IMG/VR virus record: IMGVR_UViG_3300040801_003977
Location: 1-41,822 of that record
Length of the DNA: 41,822 nt
Direction: 5' to 3' (one strand)
DNA from: a virus
In this document: in pieces, positions 30,294 through 39,239 of the stretch
Numbering within the stretch: the first letter of the stretch is position 1
How the letters are laid out: every line of letters begins with the position of its first letter
The notes under the pieces: generated by a model
What the model saw: the letters and a program-made list of their open reading frames with translations, nothing else
Database searches by the model: none
Told to the model about the DNA's origin: nothing
Translations under genes and position numbers: made by a program

Positions 30294-32093
30294 CTAATCA
30301 TTCATCAATTCGGTCCCAATTCCGACCCTAAGTCCGCGACGAAGGCTCTCATTTTCTGGCATTGGAATATTTTCACTAATTAGCTCTCTAGCTCTACCGG
30401 CCTTTTGCATGGCATTGATGTATCTTTTCATCATGGCAGGGGAGCCTGCCGCTGCACCTAAACCAAGACCAATGAGCCCACCAACACCTCTATCAACCGT
30501 GGGGTCGCCGGTGAGGCCTGACTGTACGCCAAGGCCAGCGCCCACATAACCTCCGGCAAGACTTAAAGGAATACTTCTTGTCGTAGACGTTTGCCCACCA
30601 CTTGAAATGGGAAGGGCCGAGGGGTTCCCTAAGAACCTATATGTCGAAAGAACTTTTGACTCATCGACAAGATCTAGAAGCTCATCATCGCTAAGTTTAG
30701 AGAGCTTCTCTTGCATCACTTTTCTAGAATTGCGATCCATGTTTGAAAGCTCATTAAAGGTCTTTTGAATAGAGTCAGCCCTTGTTTTGCCAGTAAATTT
30801 TGGCAAGAGCTCGGCCTCTTCTTTTAGTGCTGCCTTATACTGATCTTTGGCTCTTGTTGAAAGCCCTTCGCTTGCATCATCAAGGGATTGATTGAGCGCG
30901 AAGTATGCGTCTCTTGCTCCGCCCTTCATATTTACGTCGGCTGGGGTCATATCCTGATTAAACTTTGCGACCTGCTTAAGATCTTTTTGTAGATCAAAAG
31001 CTCGGCTAGCGGGGACTTGATCACCGATCTCGACAAAATCGTCAGCCTTGCCCGAGCCCAAATATCTCTCAAAAGCGTCTTGAATGGCGCGGTTTTTCTC
31101 AACATCGGCGTTAGTGAGCATATCATCACTTCTATCGACCATTCTCGATCTAAATGCCTGCTTTGCTGGAGAAATATCAGCCTGTCTTCCAGCGCCCTCA
31201 ATCGCAGCAACAAGCTCTTGTCCAGCTCTATCCTTATTGCTCTCAACAAAGTTTGTGATCTTATCAAGGGCTTGACCCGTAAAATCGGTAATGCCTTCTT
31301 TCTCAAGCTGAGTGACTTGGCTTTTAATCGCAGGATCAGCGTAGTTCATAAGGGCTTCTTTTGGAACACCACTCATCTTTGAGCCAAGACTCCCAAGCAT
31401 ACTGCCGCCAGCTCTTCGCGCATAACCCGCAGCAATTGGCAAAGCACCTCTTGCTGGGCCAGCACCCAAGAGCCCAGGAGCCACCGCACCTACCCCTCCA
31501 GCAATCGCCACATCCCGCCCGCTCACATCTTGCGGAATACCTAAAAATTGACCCAGCTTTTGTCTTATAGCTTCATTGGCCGCAGTCGTGGCCCCACCTG
31601 CCGCCATAGCTCCAGGGATAGCGCCTGCACCGCCAGTTAATGAGCCGGCACCAAGAGCCCCTGCCGTGGCCGCAGCACCCTCGGTAGCTCCCGCATAAAT
31701 GTCATAAGCAACGTCACCCGCGTCGGCTAAAAAGTCTTTTGAGAAAATGCCGGTATCGGGATCAAGGACTCGCCAATCAACGTCACCTTGTCTTTTTATT
31801 CTGATCTGCCCATCGCGACTCATATCAAAGGTCATGTCAGGATATTGGGATTTCAAATACTCAATCTGCTTTTCAGGACTTTGCGCGAAGTTTTTGGCGA
31901 TGAGGCGATCTTTAAGCGCGATCTCTTCTGGCATTTCCTGAATGGTTTTGCCACCGGCTGGCGACCATTCAGGCTCAGTTTCTTGCGAATCATAAAGGGA
32001 GAGCATTTCATCACCCTCAGCCTCCGAAAGTCTGCCATCTTGAATAGCTTTTAAGATCTCGTATTCTCTTTGCTCTTTTTCGCTTAAGGCCAT
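30294..32093 (-). CDS. Large internal virion or ejection protein
   Basis: This protein of 599 residues is the last late gene. A long helical N-terminal part is followed by a Gly-Ala-rich, membrane-like segment (about 130-215, with GATEGAAATAGALGAGS) and a helical end. This mix is common in DNA-ejection proteins of short-tailed phages, which leave the capsid and form a channel through the cell envelope. I chose the ATG at 32093, next to the upstream stop. The role is inferred from composition and position. Confidence 0.65.
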   Translation of the reverse strand: MALSEKEQREYEILKAIQDGRLSEAEGDEMLSLYDSQETEPEWSPAGGKTIQEMPEEIALKDRLIAKNFAQSPEKQIEYLKSQYPDMTFDMSRDGQIRIKRQGDVDWRVLDPDTGIFSKDFLADAGDVAYDIYAGATEGAAATAGALGAGSLTGGAGAIPGAMAAGGATTAANEAIRQKLGQFLGIPQDVSGRDVAIAGGVGAVAPGLLGAGPARGALPIAAGYARRAGGSMLGSLGSKMSGVPKEALMNYADPAIKSQVTQLEKEGITDFTGQALDKITNFVESNKDRAGQELVAAIEGAGRQADISPAKQAFRSRMVDRSDDMLTNADVEKNRAIQDAFERYLGSGKADDFVEIGDQVPASRAFDLQKDLKQVAKFNQDMTPADVNMKGGARDAYFALNQSLDDASEGLSTRAKDQYKAALKEEAELLPKFTGKTRADSIQKTFNELSNMDRNSRKVMQEKLSKLSDDELLDLVDESKVLSTYRFLGNPSALPISSGGQTSTTRSIPLSLAGGYVGAGLGVQSGLTGDPTVDRGVGGLIGLGLGAAAGSPAMMKRYINAMQKAGRARELISENIPMPENESLRRGLRVGIGTELMND

Positions 32094-32094
32094 A

Positions 32095-33093
32095 TTACTC
32101 GCCCCCACCTTGCATTTTAAGCTCAAGCTCTCTTAACCTTTGAGCCTTATCTTTCTTCTCATTCCCGCCAGTAGAATCAAAGTCATTCAAAATATCATCG
32201 ACACTATTATACATCGTGCCCTTATAGCCGCGCATTGTGCCAGCTTGCTCAAAATATGAGCCCGCTTTCTTCTTAGCCTCAATACCTTTTTTGAGTGTGC
32301 GATAAAGCCTATCTACTCGCTCTAAGTTTTTGTCCTCATCAAGAGCTGGATCATAAGCTCTTTCGATCAATCGTGCGGCTTCTTTTTCGGTAAACTGCGC
32401 ACCAAGGATCGCCTTAAGAGATTGTTGAACAACGTCCTCGACAACTTGTTGAGCATTGGCGCTATCAGGGGCGGTCCGCCTGCGAATAGCCATGGGAAGA
32501 TTTCCAGTAAAGCCGCCAGTGAGATCATCTCTTGTGGCAAGCTCATTTCTAATAGTACCAAGCTGTTCTATATTTTTCTCAGCACTATTGATCTTGCCAC
32601 TTAAGAACTCTTCCTCGTAGGTTTTACCAAAAGCGCGATCGACCGCATCTTGCCCCACAGTGGGCCCCTCGGATTTCTGAGCCGCTCTTTGATCAAGACC
32701 CTTTTCCTTAAGTCTTAAGTTTTCTCTTTTGTACCACTCATCAAAGGGATCTCGCCCGCCTTGCCCCTGTCGATCAACTTGATCTTTATATGCCTGAGCT
32801 TTAAAGAATGAAATGGCGTCTTGAGCAAGCTGATCTTCGCCCTGAGCTAAAGCGCCCTTAAGCTTATTGATCACATCTTGATTCTTCTCGTAGGGAGTTG
32901 GCCCGCCAAAAGAACCTGCCATGCTAGAGCCCGTCATCGCATCGACAAAAGCCGCCGCAGGCTTGAGATTCACCTTATCAATAAATGAATCATGCATTGC
33001 CTGTCTTTGCTCTATCTGCTTTTGAATACCTTCAAGAGAGCCCTGTCTTTGAGCCATAAGTTGATCCATGTATTGACTATAGTCGCGAGCCAT
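32095..33093 (-). CDS. Probable internal virion protein
   Basis: This 332-residue protein is highly charged and helical, rich in Gln, Lys, Asp and Ala, with no signal or membrane segment. The stretch LKAILGAQFTEKEAARLIERAYDPALDE (about 228-255) is a pattern I associate with phage structural proteins. The ATG has AAAGGGG upstream. It lies between two probable ejection proteins. Confidence 0.65.
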   Translation of the reverse strand: MARDYSQYMDQLMAQRQGSLEGIQKQIEQRQAMHDSFIDKVNLKPAAAFVDAMTGSSMAGSFGGPTPYEKNQDVINKLKGALAQGEDQLAQDAISFFKAQAYKDQVDRQGQGGRDPFDEWYKRENLRLKEKGLDQRAAQKSEGPTVGQDAVDRAFGKTYEEEFLSGKINSAEKNIEQLGTIRNELATRDDLTGGFTGNLPMAIRRRTAPDSANAQQVVEDVVQQSLKAILGAQFTEKEAARLIERAYDPALDEDKNLERVDRLYRTLKKGIEAKKKAGSYFEQAGTMRGYKGTMYNSVDDILNDFDSTGGNEKKDKAQRLRELELKMQGGGE

Positions 33094-33105
33094 TTCTTTT
33101 CCCCT

Positions 33106-33447
33106 TTAAGCTTGAAACATATTTTTTCTCATGCCGCCGTATAGATTGCCCTGAGAAAAGTTATCACTATTTGTAAAGGTAGGCTTGTTTGATAGAGCGC
33201 CCGTAGGGTCCTGTCCGCCGCCAAAGCCACCAAAGCTTTGCGCCATTCCAAGACCGCCGATTCCGCCCTGCATAGCTCCGCCTAAAGTGGTGGGCGCATC
33301 AAAACGCTGGCTCATGGTCTTGCCTGTCCAGTTAGAATATCTATTGTTCTCAGCCGCAGCCAAGTTCTGTTTCTTTTGCATTTGTTGCTGATCATTTGCC
33401 TGCACAGCCCCTAAAGCTCCCATTGCGAGCGGTAACATCCAAAGCAT
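33106..33447 (-). CDS. Small Gly-rich virion protein
   Basis: The ATG at 33447 has GGAGG at a spacing of seven. The 113-residue product begins with a hydrophobic segment and is Gly-, Met- and Asn-rich from residue 50 on (GGAMQGGIGGLGM). It is likely a small internal or tail component; no family recognised. Confidence 0.55.
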   Translation of the reverse strand: MLWMLPLAMGALGAVQANDQQQMQKKQNLAAAENNRYSNWTGKTMSQRFDAPTTLGGAMQGGIGGLGMAQSFGGFGGGQDPTGALSNKPTFTNSDNFSQGNLYGGMRKNMFQA

Positions 33448-33449
33448 TT

Positions 33450-33785
33450 TCAAACCTCCATATGTAAAATAATTTGTTCATTCTTGGCACTTATAACTTT
33501 AAAACCATGGGCTAAATAACACTTTAAAATTCGAGTTGATCTCTCGGGACTTTTCACACCAAAAGAAACAACACCTGTCATATGCTTCAAACCAAGCTCT
33601 CGAGCCTTAACTTTGCACGCATTAAAAAGGCGACGAATCTCAATAGTGTTTCTAAACTCAGGCTTTACATAAAGATCGTTTACAAAAAACTCCGAGTCCT
33701 TTTCGTTTGCCACATACATGACAAAACCGCGCTCCGTCTCAACGGTATGTTTGTTGTATTCCTCTAGGAAATAGTCCGCGAACAT
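33450..33785 (-). CDS. GNAT-like acetyltransferase
   Basis: This 111-residue protein shows a compact GNAT core: FFVNDLYVKPEFRNT (beta strand and acetyl-CoA-binding loop, about 33-47), a following helix (RRLFNACKVKAREL) and YLAHGFKVI near the end. GNAT enzymes transfer an acetyl group to an amine; here the target is unknown. It lies among virion genes, where it may modify a virion or host protein. The motif V-x-P-E-F-R-N lacks the full Gln/Arg-x-x-Gly-x-Gly/Ala loop, so activity is unproven. Confidence 0.6.
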   Translation of the reverse strand: MFADYFLEEYNKHTVETERGFVMYVANEKDSEFFVNDLYVKPEFRNTIEIRRLFNACKVKARELGLKHMTGVVSFGVKSPERSTRILKCYLAHGFKVISAKNEQIILHMEV

Positions 33786-34924
33786 GACGCCTCTTCATTT
33801 CTTATTTTCTCGTTATCTTCCCAAGATAGGCCTATAAAATCGACCTCATCGTAATCACTAAACTCTAGCCCATTCACAAAAATAGAGTGATTTGTGGTTG
33901 AGAAGTTAAAGAGAACATCAAAGTGTATATCCATAGGTTCGGCTAATTTTGAATCTTCGACTCTTATCCATTTACCTTTTTCAAGCACCATATGAGTCCC
34001 GGTGACAATGACCTCTTTATAGAGATACCAATCAGCACCCATAGCCGAGCCATAGATAACTTTTGTAACGGCCCCACCACGAGTCTGATCATTAATATCA
34101 ATGTCCTCGATCTTTTTCTCCGTACCATCGGCCATTTCGATCATTGTGCCACGGGGAAAGCAAGAGCTTCTTGCTGCCTGCGCCTGAGCGTCGGCCTGTC
34201 TATTTGATGCCCAAGTTTCCATTTGAGTCTTCCAAGCATCCATCCCGTCTTGTCTTTTCGAGTCGCGCTCATTCAGAGAATTTCTAAGATCAAATTCTCG
34301 GGCTTGAAGGCCAGTCTGATTTCTTTGTTGCTCAAGACCAGTCAATGCCTGCAATTGCCCAAGGCGATTTTGCTCATCTTGGCCCTGAATACTGAGTCTG
34401 TTCTGATCAGTGTCTCTGCGAACACCTTGACGGGCAGCGAGCATATCTCGAATGGAATTAGCACCCATTCGCTCGCCAGCGCCACTCATCATGCCGCCTT
34501 GGCTTGCAAGCGCATCCATTTGACTTTGCAGACCACTTTGAAACTGAGCGCCCACATCATCAAGGGCACCCTTGCGATTAAGGTCTTGCTGATCAAGCAT
34601 CAACTGAGCGTACTTACTAGGCCCATCCCTTAGAGCCTCATCCTGAAATTTATTAAAGCCTTGGTTATTGCTCATTAGATCTTCGGCGAAATTTCCGATC
34701 TGATAGCGAGAATCAATCAGGCCATCTGCGCCAAGCATAGAATCAAAGCCTGGGCGCTGAGGAGCGCCGGCCATTTGAGCCTGATCATTTTGCCATTTTA
34801 ATCGCTGCGCTTGTAGGGATTGAAGCTCTTGCGGAGTTGTCGCCGTAAAAGTTTTATCACCCACCTGAATTTCCTGCGGTTGAAAGGCCCGCATTGGGCC
34901 ACCCTTGCCACCTTGTGCGATCAT
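33764..34924 (-). CDS. Virion protein ending in a Hint domain
   Basis: The first 252 residues are Gln-, Arg- and Ala-rich and helical, like a tail or head-tail structural protein. Residues 253-386 form a Hint (intein-like) domain: Cys 255 followed by FPRGTMIEMADGTEKKIEDI, then the block B-like TGTH (308-311) and the end-like FSTTNHSIFVNG. It has no endonuclease and no C-terminal His-Asn followed by an extein, so it should cleave or modify its own backbone at Cys 255 rather than splice. Its role in the virion is unknown; autoprocessing would free the N-terminal structural part. Confidence 0.75.
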   Translation of the reverse strand: MIAQGGKGGPMRAFQPQEIQVGDKTFTATTPQELQSLQAQRLKWQNDQAQMAGAPQRPGFDSMLGADGLIDSRYQIGNFAEDLMSNNQGFNKFQDEALRDGPSKYAQLMLDQQDLNRKGALDDVGAQFQSGLQSQMDALASQGGMMSGAGERMGANSIRDMLAARQGVRRDTDQNRLSIQGQDEQNRLGQLQALTGLEQQRNQTGLQAREFDLRNSLNERDSKRQDGMDAWKTQMETWASNRQADAQAQAARSSCFPRGTMIEMADGTEKKIEDIDINDQTRGGAVTKVIYGSAMGADWYLYKEVIVTGTHMVLEKGKWIRVEDSKLAEPMDIHFDVLFNFSTTNHSIFVNGLEFSDYDEVDFIGLSWEDNEKIRNEEASCSRTIS

Positions 34925-34937
34925 AAATTAAACACCT

Positions 34938-35630
34938 TTATAAATAGTCAAACTCATCGGTGATATCGTCGTAATAACTGGTATCGGGATGAATCTCGTT
35001 TCTTGTGTCATCTGGTATCATATGATTTAAAGCTTCAATCATAAGAGCTCGCTGCCTAGAAAGGGCTTGAGTCTCTTCATAATTAAACATAGGACCCAAT
35101 TCTTTAGCCCTTACTTGATCTTTGATGTATTGCTTTATGAACGCATCGGCAATCGGGACCTCAATCACATCCGTGTCGAGAGCGATCCGTTTTGCCGTGC
35201 GAATGTAATAAATTTTTACAGCTTCGGGAGCGGTTTCTCTAGCGGCGGGCAAAAGCTCCAATTGTATTCCATCTGTGGTGTCGTTTCTTAAACGATAGCG
35301 ATATCTATCGAATTGTCTCTCAAGATAACGAACCTGTTCTTTAGTCTTAACGTACTCGATCTCATATTGATGATCATCGTTATTCCACTCAATATGAGTA
35401 AGCTTTGATGCCAAAATATCAGAGGGCAGAGAATAAAGAGACTGCCCACTCACCAAAGGTAAAAAGGCGTCGGTCTCAAAATACTTATCATAGAGGGAGA
35501 CAATCTCTTTTTCGGCCTGTTCGATGCCATCATTAGCAAACGCTAAAAGTTCCTCATCGGCAATAAAGTCCTCGCCGTTAAGGTTCATCTCATTTTTGAT
35601 TTCGGTTCTTAGCTCAGCCCATGTTTTCAT
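34938..35630 (-). CDS. Head-tail adaptor-like protein
   Basis: This 230-residue protein begins MKTWAELRTEIKNEMNL, has an acidic helix, a middle with LPSDILASKLTHIEW and a Tyr- and Arg-rich stretch, and ends acidic. Size, helical character and position before the nozzle-like gene match the adaptor proteins that join portal and tail in podoviruses. I chose the ATG at 35630, which shares a base with the upstream stop (TAATG). An operator-like sequence (ATTAGCAAACGCTAAA, 35532-35547) occurs in it. Confidence 0.55.
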   Translation of the reverse strand: MKTWAELRTEIKNEMNLNGEDFIADEELLAFANDGIEQAEKEIVSLYDKYFETDAFLPLVSGQSLYSLPSDILASKLTHIEWNNDDHQYEIEYVKTKEQVRYLERQFDRYRYRLRNDTTDGIQLELLPAARETAPEAVKIYYIRTAKRIALDTDVIEVPIADAFIKQYIKDQVRAKELGPMFNYEETQALSRQRALMIEALNHMIPDDTRNEIHPDTSYYDDITDEFDYL

Positions 35631-35938
35631 TAAATTCTCCCAACTATGAATCGGACACGACAACGGGCTGAGGTCGTAAATACAAAGTGCTCGCCATCAA
35701 TCCTATCGTATTTTATAGCGATTGTGGAATTATTTGTAACAAAGCTAGTCCATATATCCGTCGGCGTGAACTTGAAATTGTGCCGGATCTTGATGTCGCC
35801 TGTCGTATCGGTAGCCTCAATGTCAAAAACCCTAAATTCGCCTAAAAGCAGGGAATTAGCGTTCACTAATTCCGAAACTTTCTCGAAATTCTCCCGAACC
35901 GCAGGATCACTGACATTCTCATTATCCAAAATGATCAT
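35630..35938 (-). CDS. Small virion-associated protein
   Basis: This 102-residue protein has a helical start (about 10-30) and a beta-rich remainder. It overlaps the nozzle-like gene by four bases (ATGA) and the adaptor gene by one, so all three are coupled. Position suggests a small tail or head-completion protein. A palindrome of the operator type (ATTAGCGTTCACTAAT, 35855-35870) lies within the gene. Confidence 0.6.
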   Translation of the reverse strand: MIILDNENVSDPAVRENFEKVSELVNANSLLLGEFRVFDIEATDTTGDIKIRHNFKFTPTDIWTSFVTNNSTIAIKYDRIDGEHFVFTTSARCRVRFIVGRI

Positions 35939-38553
35939 AGAGTGACCGCCGGAGGAGACTGAGTCATCGAAATTGGCGCATAAGCTAGGGCAAAATTGGC
36001 AATATTGATAATGTCGCCCTTCTTATAACCCCTGATTTTCCAGAGAGTTGAACTTGAATCGGTCAAGGTATTGGCCGAATCATTGACCACCAAATCCGCG
36101 CCACTTAGAGACGTGATCAAATAGTTGAACTCATAGTTTTGATGCTCAAAAGCAATATAGTAATTCACCGCCGTATCAAGCCAGTCTTTAGTCGGATGAG
36201 ATAAAAGCGTTATCGTACTTGTGCTCGAATCAATGGAAACCGGGCCCAGATCATTGCTGTTCTCAATCTCGACAAAAGCATTTGTGAAGCGCACTTGTTT
36301 ATACATACAGCGCACACCTTGCCTTGTGGCGGGGAAGTGTCTCCAGTGAGAAATGATCGGCAAAAGGTTCCATAGAGCCGTTGGATCTCCCCACGGGATT
36401 GTCGGATCACCCCAAGCAATATTGGAGTTGTCAACAATGGAGGTCATGGGTTGATAAGAGCCTGTGTTATCATTAGCACTCTCGATTAAAAGAGAAACCG
36501 TGCTCCTGTTCTGAGCGTTTACGTTAACCTTTGGCACCCATTTTCTTTTCCTAGGCTCACCAAAGTCATAAGCCATTGAATCAAATCTGTGAATGATAGT
36601 CTCTCTGTTCCAGTTGTCGGGTGTTAGAGTTGTCGAAACCATAACATCGTCAAGAAAATCATTGGCGTAGTAAAGAAGATAACCCCTTGGATCTAGGGTT
36701 AAGAGGTTATTAGCGTCCCCAAAATCATCGTATTCAATGCCTGAAACAAGAAAATTTGTGGGCGTATTGCCGCCGCTAAAAAACGTGATGGCAAACCCAT
36801 CTTTTGGAGTCCTATAATCAAGGTGGGCAACAAATATGGTGTCGTTATAGTCCTCAAGACCCGATCTCTTGATCTTTTTTACCGACCACAAAACCCGATT
36901 TAAAAGACTATCGTAACATCCCGTGATGTTGGCCTTGTCTCTTAAGGCCACATAGGTTCTGTTTAAATCCGTTGAAATTCTCTTTGAATTAAACCCATCG
37001 GTGAAATAAAATCCGTCGGGGCCAGCGAAGAAAACACCCACCTTTGTATTCACAATGCTCTCGTGATTGACCGCGCCAATTGAGTCACTTATGAGCCTCT
37101 TCCTGGTAAAGCCTCTCCCAAAGGAATCAAGACTAACTTCTAGCCGATAGATTTTGTCCTTTAAAAAGACAATGGGATATGTGTTAATATAACCAAGACC
37201 CACAACATCGTTTTCAAACTCTTGCCGAAAGGTATTCGGAAAGGAGTAGGGTCTTGCCTGTTTACTGATTTGAACAAAGTTCGGCAGCTCCCTTGTCCCA
37301 TCTTTTATGTGCCCAAGGACCACAATGTCGTTTGCAATGACCGAGTATTTAGATCTTGGCGGCGGCTCATCGGGCAAAATGCCACCCTCAACATACATTG
37401 GAGATCCATTTTCAATATCAGTATCACTCTTTGAATCCACATAGGTCGCTTGGTTTGCTGGAACTTCTCCGACTTGAAAAAATGTCTGGCCGCCGTTAAA
37501 GGTGCGAAATATCGCAACCTTAATGCTTGAGATATTATAGCCCTCAAGAGCCGTTAATTGAGGGAGAGTGATTGTTATGGCGTTAGCATTTGGAGCGCCT
37601 ACGTTATCAATCTCCATATATAGCACATCGCTATTTTCAACAAAGGTCTTATCCGCAGTTTGATAAGTGTACTTGAAATGAAGGGCATATAGATAAGCGT
37701 TACCTGTGCCACCCGCACTTAATAAAAGCTCATTCAGCGTCGCCTTCTCGGTCACTTGATTGGCGGCAGCACCCAAGGTATGGGCAACGCCATCATCATC
37801 ATGAACATTATATTTAGCTTTTAAATTCGCAAGAGCCGTGGCAGCACCAAAAATAGTCTGAATCTCTATCTGATCAAGAGACTGCGCGGGGGGAATTGTG
37901 CCTGGGTGTATTACTGTATTTGCTAAGTGAGAAGTGTATTTTGTTAAAAGCTCATTTGTCAGAGCGAGAAGGGTATCAAGATCTGTGGCGTTTGCAGCAC
38001 TCACTTGATCGGCAATTCCAGTTGAGCTGTGCTCCGAAAGATCCACAATATGAGCGTTAAACTGGGCCTTTACATCATTAGCTAAGCGAATCAAGTAGGG
38101 GAGAAGGATATAGGGCATCCCAAGGCGCTCTAAGCGATAAGTTGAGGCGTTATCCTTCCAAAGCTTTAAAGGATAGGAGAGGTCATCGGCTGTCAAAATG
38201 ATATTGTTGTTCCAAAAGTTTTGAAAAACCTTGGTGTTTTCATCGGCACTTTTTACCGCAAAAGACTCACCCACCAAATTAACCGCAGTCGCACTCGATG
38301 CCCCAAGGCTATAGATCTTATCCTCAGCCTGTACCAAAAACTCGTTATTGTAGGGGATGATGACCCTTGGGACTTCCGTTGCCGTTATGCGATACTCGTA
38401 CTTTGGCCTTGAGCCAGGTCTTGTCATCAAATCTTTGTTTTCATCAATATAGAGATTTTGTGCGATCTCATACTGATTAGTGGGCCCGCCGACGATAAAG
38501 TCGGTCATCCCGCCTGAAAAATCGTCGACAACTAAAGAGCCCAAATTATCCAT
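35935..38553 (-). CDS. Large tail nozzle-like protein
   Basis: This 872-residue protein begins with VDDFSGGMTDFIVGGPTN and NLYIDENKDLMTRPGSR, a start I associate with the large tail tubular or stabilisation proteins of podoviruses (T7 gp12 or P22 gp10 style). The rest is beta-rich, with a region of repeated Ala/Asn/Thr helices near 160-260. It likely forms the nozzle below the portal through which DNA leaves. It is the largest late gene product. The assignment is based on the N-terminal motif, size and position. Confidence 0.6.
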   Translation of the reverse strand: MDNLGSLVVDDFSGGMTDFIVGGPTNQYEIAQNLYIDENKDLMTRPGSRPKYEYRITATEVPRVIIPYNNEFLVQAEDKIYSLGASSATAVNLVGESFAVKSADENTKVFQNFWNNNIILTADDLSYPLKLWKDNASTYRLERLGMPYILLPYLIRLANDVKAQFNAHIVDLSEHSSTGIADQVSAANATDLDTLLALTNELLTKYTSHLANTVIHPGTIPPAQSLDQIEIQTIFGAATALANLKAKYNVHDDDGVAHTLGAAANQVTEKATLNELLLSAGGTGNAYLYALHFKYTYQTADKTFVENSDVLYMEIDNVGAPNANAITITLPQLTALEGYNISSIKVAIFRTFNGGQTFFQVGEVPANQATYVDSKSDTDIENGSPMYVEGGILPDEPPPRSKYSVIANDIVVLGHIKDGTRELPNFVQISKQARPYSFPNTFRQEFENDVVGLGYINTYPIVFLKDKIYRLEVSLDSFGRGFTRKRLISDSIGAVNHESIVNTKVGVFFAGPDGFYFTDGFNSKRISTDLNRTYVALRDKANITGCYDSLLNRVLWSVKKIKRSGLEDYNDTIFVAHLDYRTPKDGFAITFFSGGNTPTNFLVSGIEYDDFGDANNLLTLDPRGYLLYYANDFLDDVMVSTTLTPDNWNRETIIHRFDSMAYDFGEPRKRKWVPKVNVNAQNRSTVSLLIESANDNTGSYQPMTSIVDNSNIAWGDPTIPWGDPTALWNLLPIISHWRHFPATRQGVRCMYKQVRFTNAFVEIENSNDLGPVSIDSSTSTITLLSHPTKDWLDTAVNYYIAFEHQNYEFNYLITSLSGADLVVNDSANTLTDSSSTLWKIRGYKKGDIINIANFALAYAPISMTQSPPAVTL

Positions 38554-38926
38554 AGATCACCTTTAAATTTAAAGTGTTATCATTCACGTCAACCGTCATT
38601 GTCGTGCTCGAAGCTTTTGTGACTGTCGGGAATACTTGATGACCGTTATCGGTATCAATGAAAGTTATAGAGTGGTTTTCAAAAGTAACGCCTGTAGGAA
38701 AAGTGACCGTTGCCCGATACGTTGAAAAGCCAAGATCTGATCCCCACGCTGCGGCCAAAATATCTTGAGTTGTTGTCGAGAGATCTTTTGAAGCCACTCT
38801 TTCAGAATCAATGTTATCGTGTTTGTGGGCATTTACCCGATCAATGTTATGCTCAAGGTCGGTAAACCAAGTGCCTCTATCGCCGGTAGTCGGCTTTCGA
38901 TAACCTTTAGAAGTTGTCGTGCTCAT
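38546..38926 (-). CDS. Small tail or fibre-related protein
   Basis: This 126-residue protein has a His-containing N-terminal part (LEHNIDRVNAHKHDNIDSERV) resembling the start of short tail spikes, followed by a beta-rich half. It overlaps the next gene by eight bases. A role as a small tail tip or connector protein is likely but unproven. Confidence 0.6.
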   Translation of the reverse strand: MSTTTSKGYRKPTTGDRGTWFTDLEHNIDRVNAHKHDNIDSERVASKDLSTTTQDILAAAWGSDLGFSTYRATVTFPTGVTFENHSITFIDTDNGHQVFPTVTKASSTTMTVDVNDNTLNLKVIYG

Positions 38927-39234
38927 TGTCTACTCCTCTTGTTTATGTCATAAATTCTATCGCTTATTACTCTCAGTGTGGCCGTTTGCTCGGCCTGGGA
39001 CGTTCTAACAAAGGTGAGTTCTGATCTGATAAGTGAAATTTCAGCACCAATAAGGTCGTGTTTTTTGTCCACATAAGAGACCATTTCTCTGTTAATATGC
39101 TCAATCTGATTGGTCATCTTGGCGTCTAGAACACCCATAAGAACCGAGATAGAAACGACAGATCCACCAGCTGCGGCACCTGCGGTCTTGGCCGCTTGTG
39201 AACTAAAGATATAACTAAAAATTGCACTAAACAT
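38923..39234 (-). CDS. Holin-like membrane protein
   Basis: This 103-residue protein has a hydrophobic, Ala- and Gly-rich N-terminal segment (about 12-34) and a charged coiled-coil helix (about 38-95). It is next to the amidase gene, where holins are found. Only one clear membrane segment is visible, as in class III or pinholin-like proteins. The function is inferred from position. Confidence 0.55.
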   Translation of the reverse strand: MFSAIFSYIFSSQAAKTAGAAAGGSVVSISVLMGVLDAKMTNQIEHINREMVSYVDKKHDLIGAEISLIRSELTFVRTSQAEQTATLRVISDRIYDINKRSRQ

Positions 39235-39239
39235 TTCAA

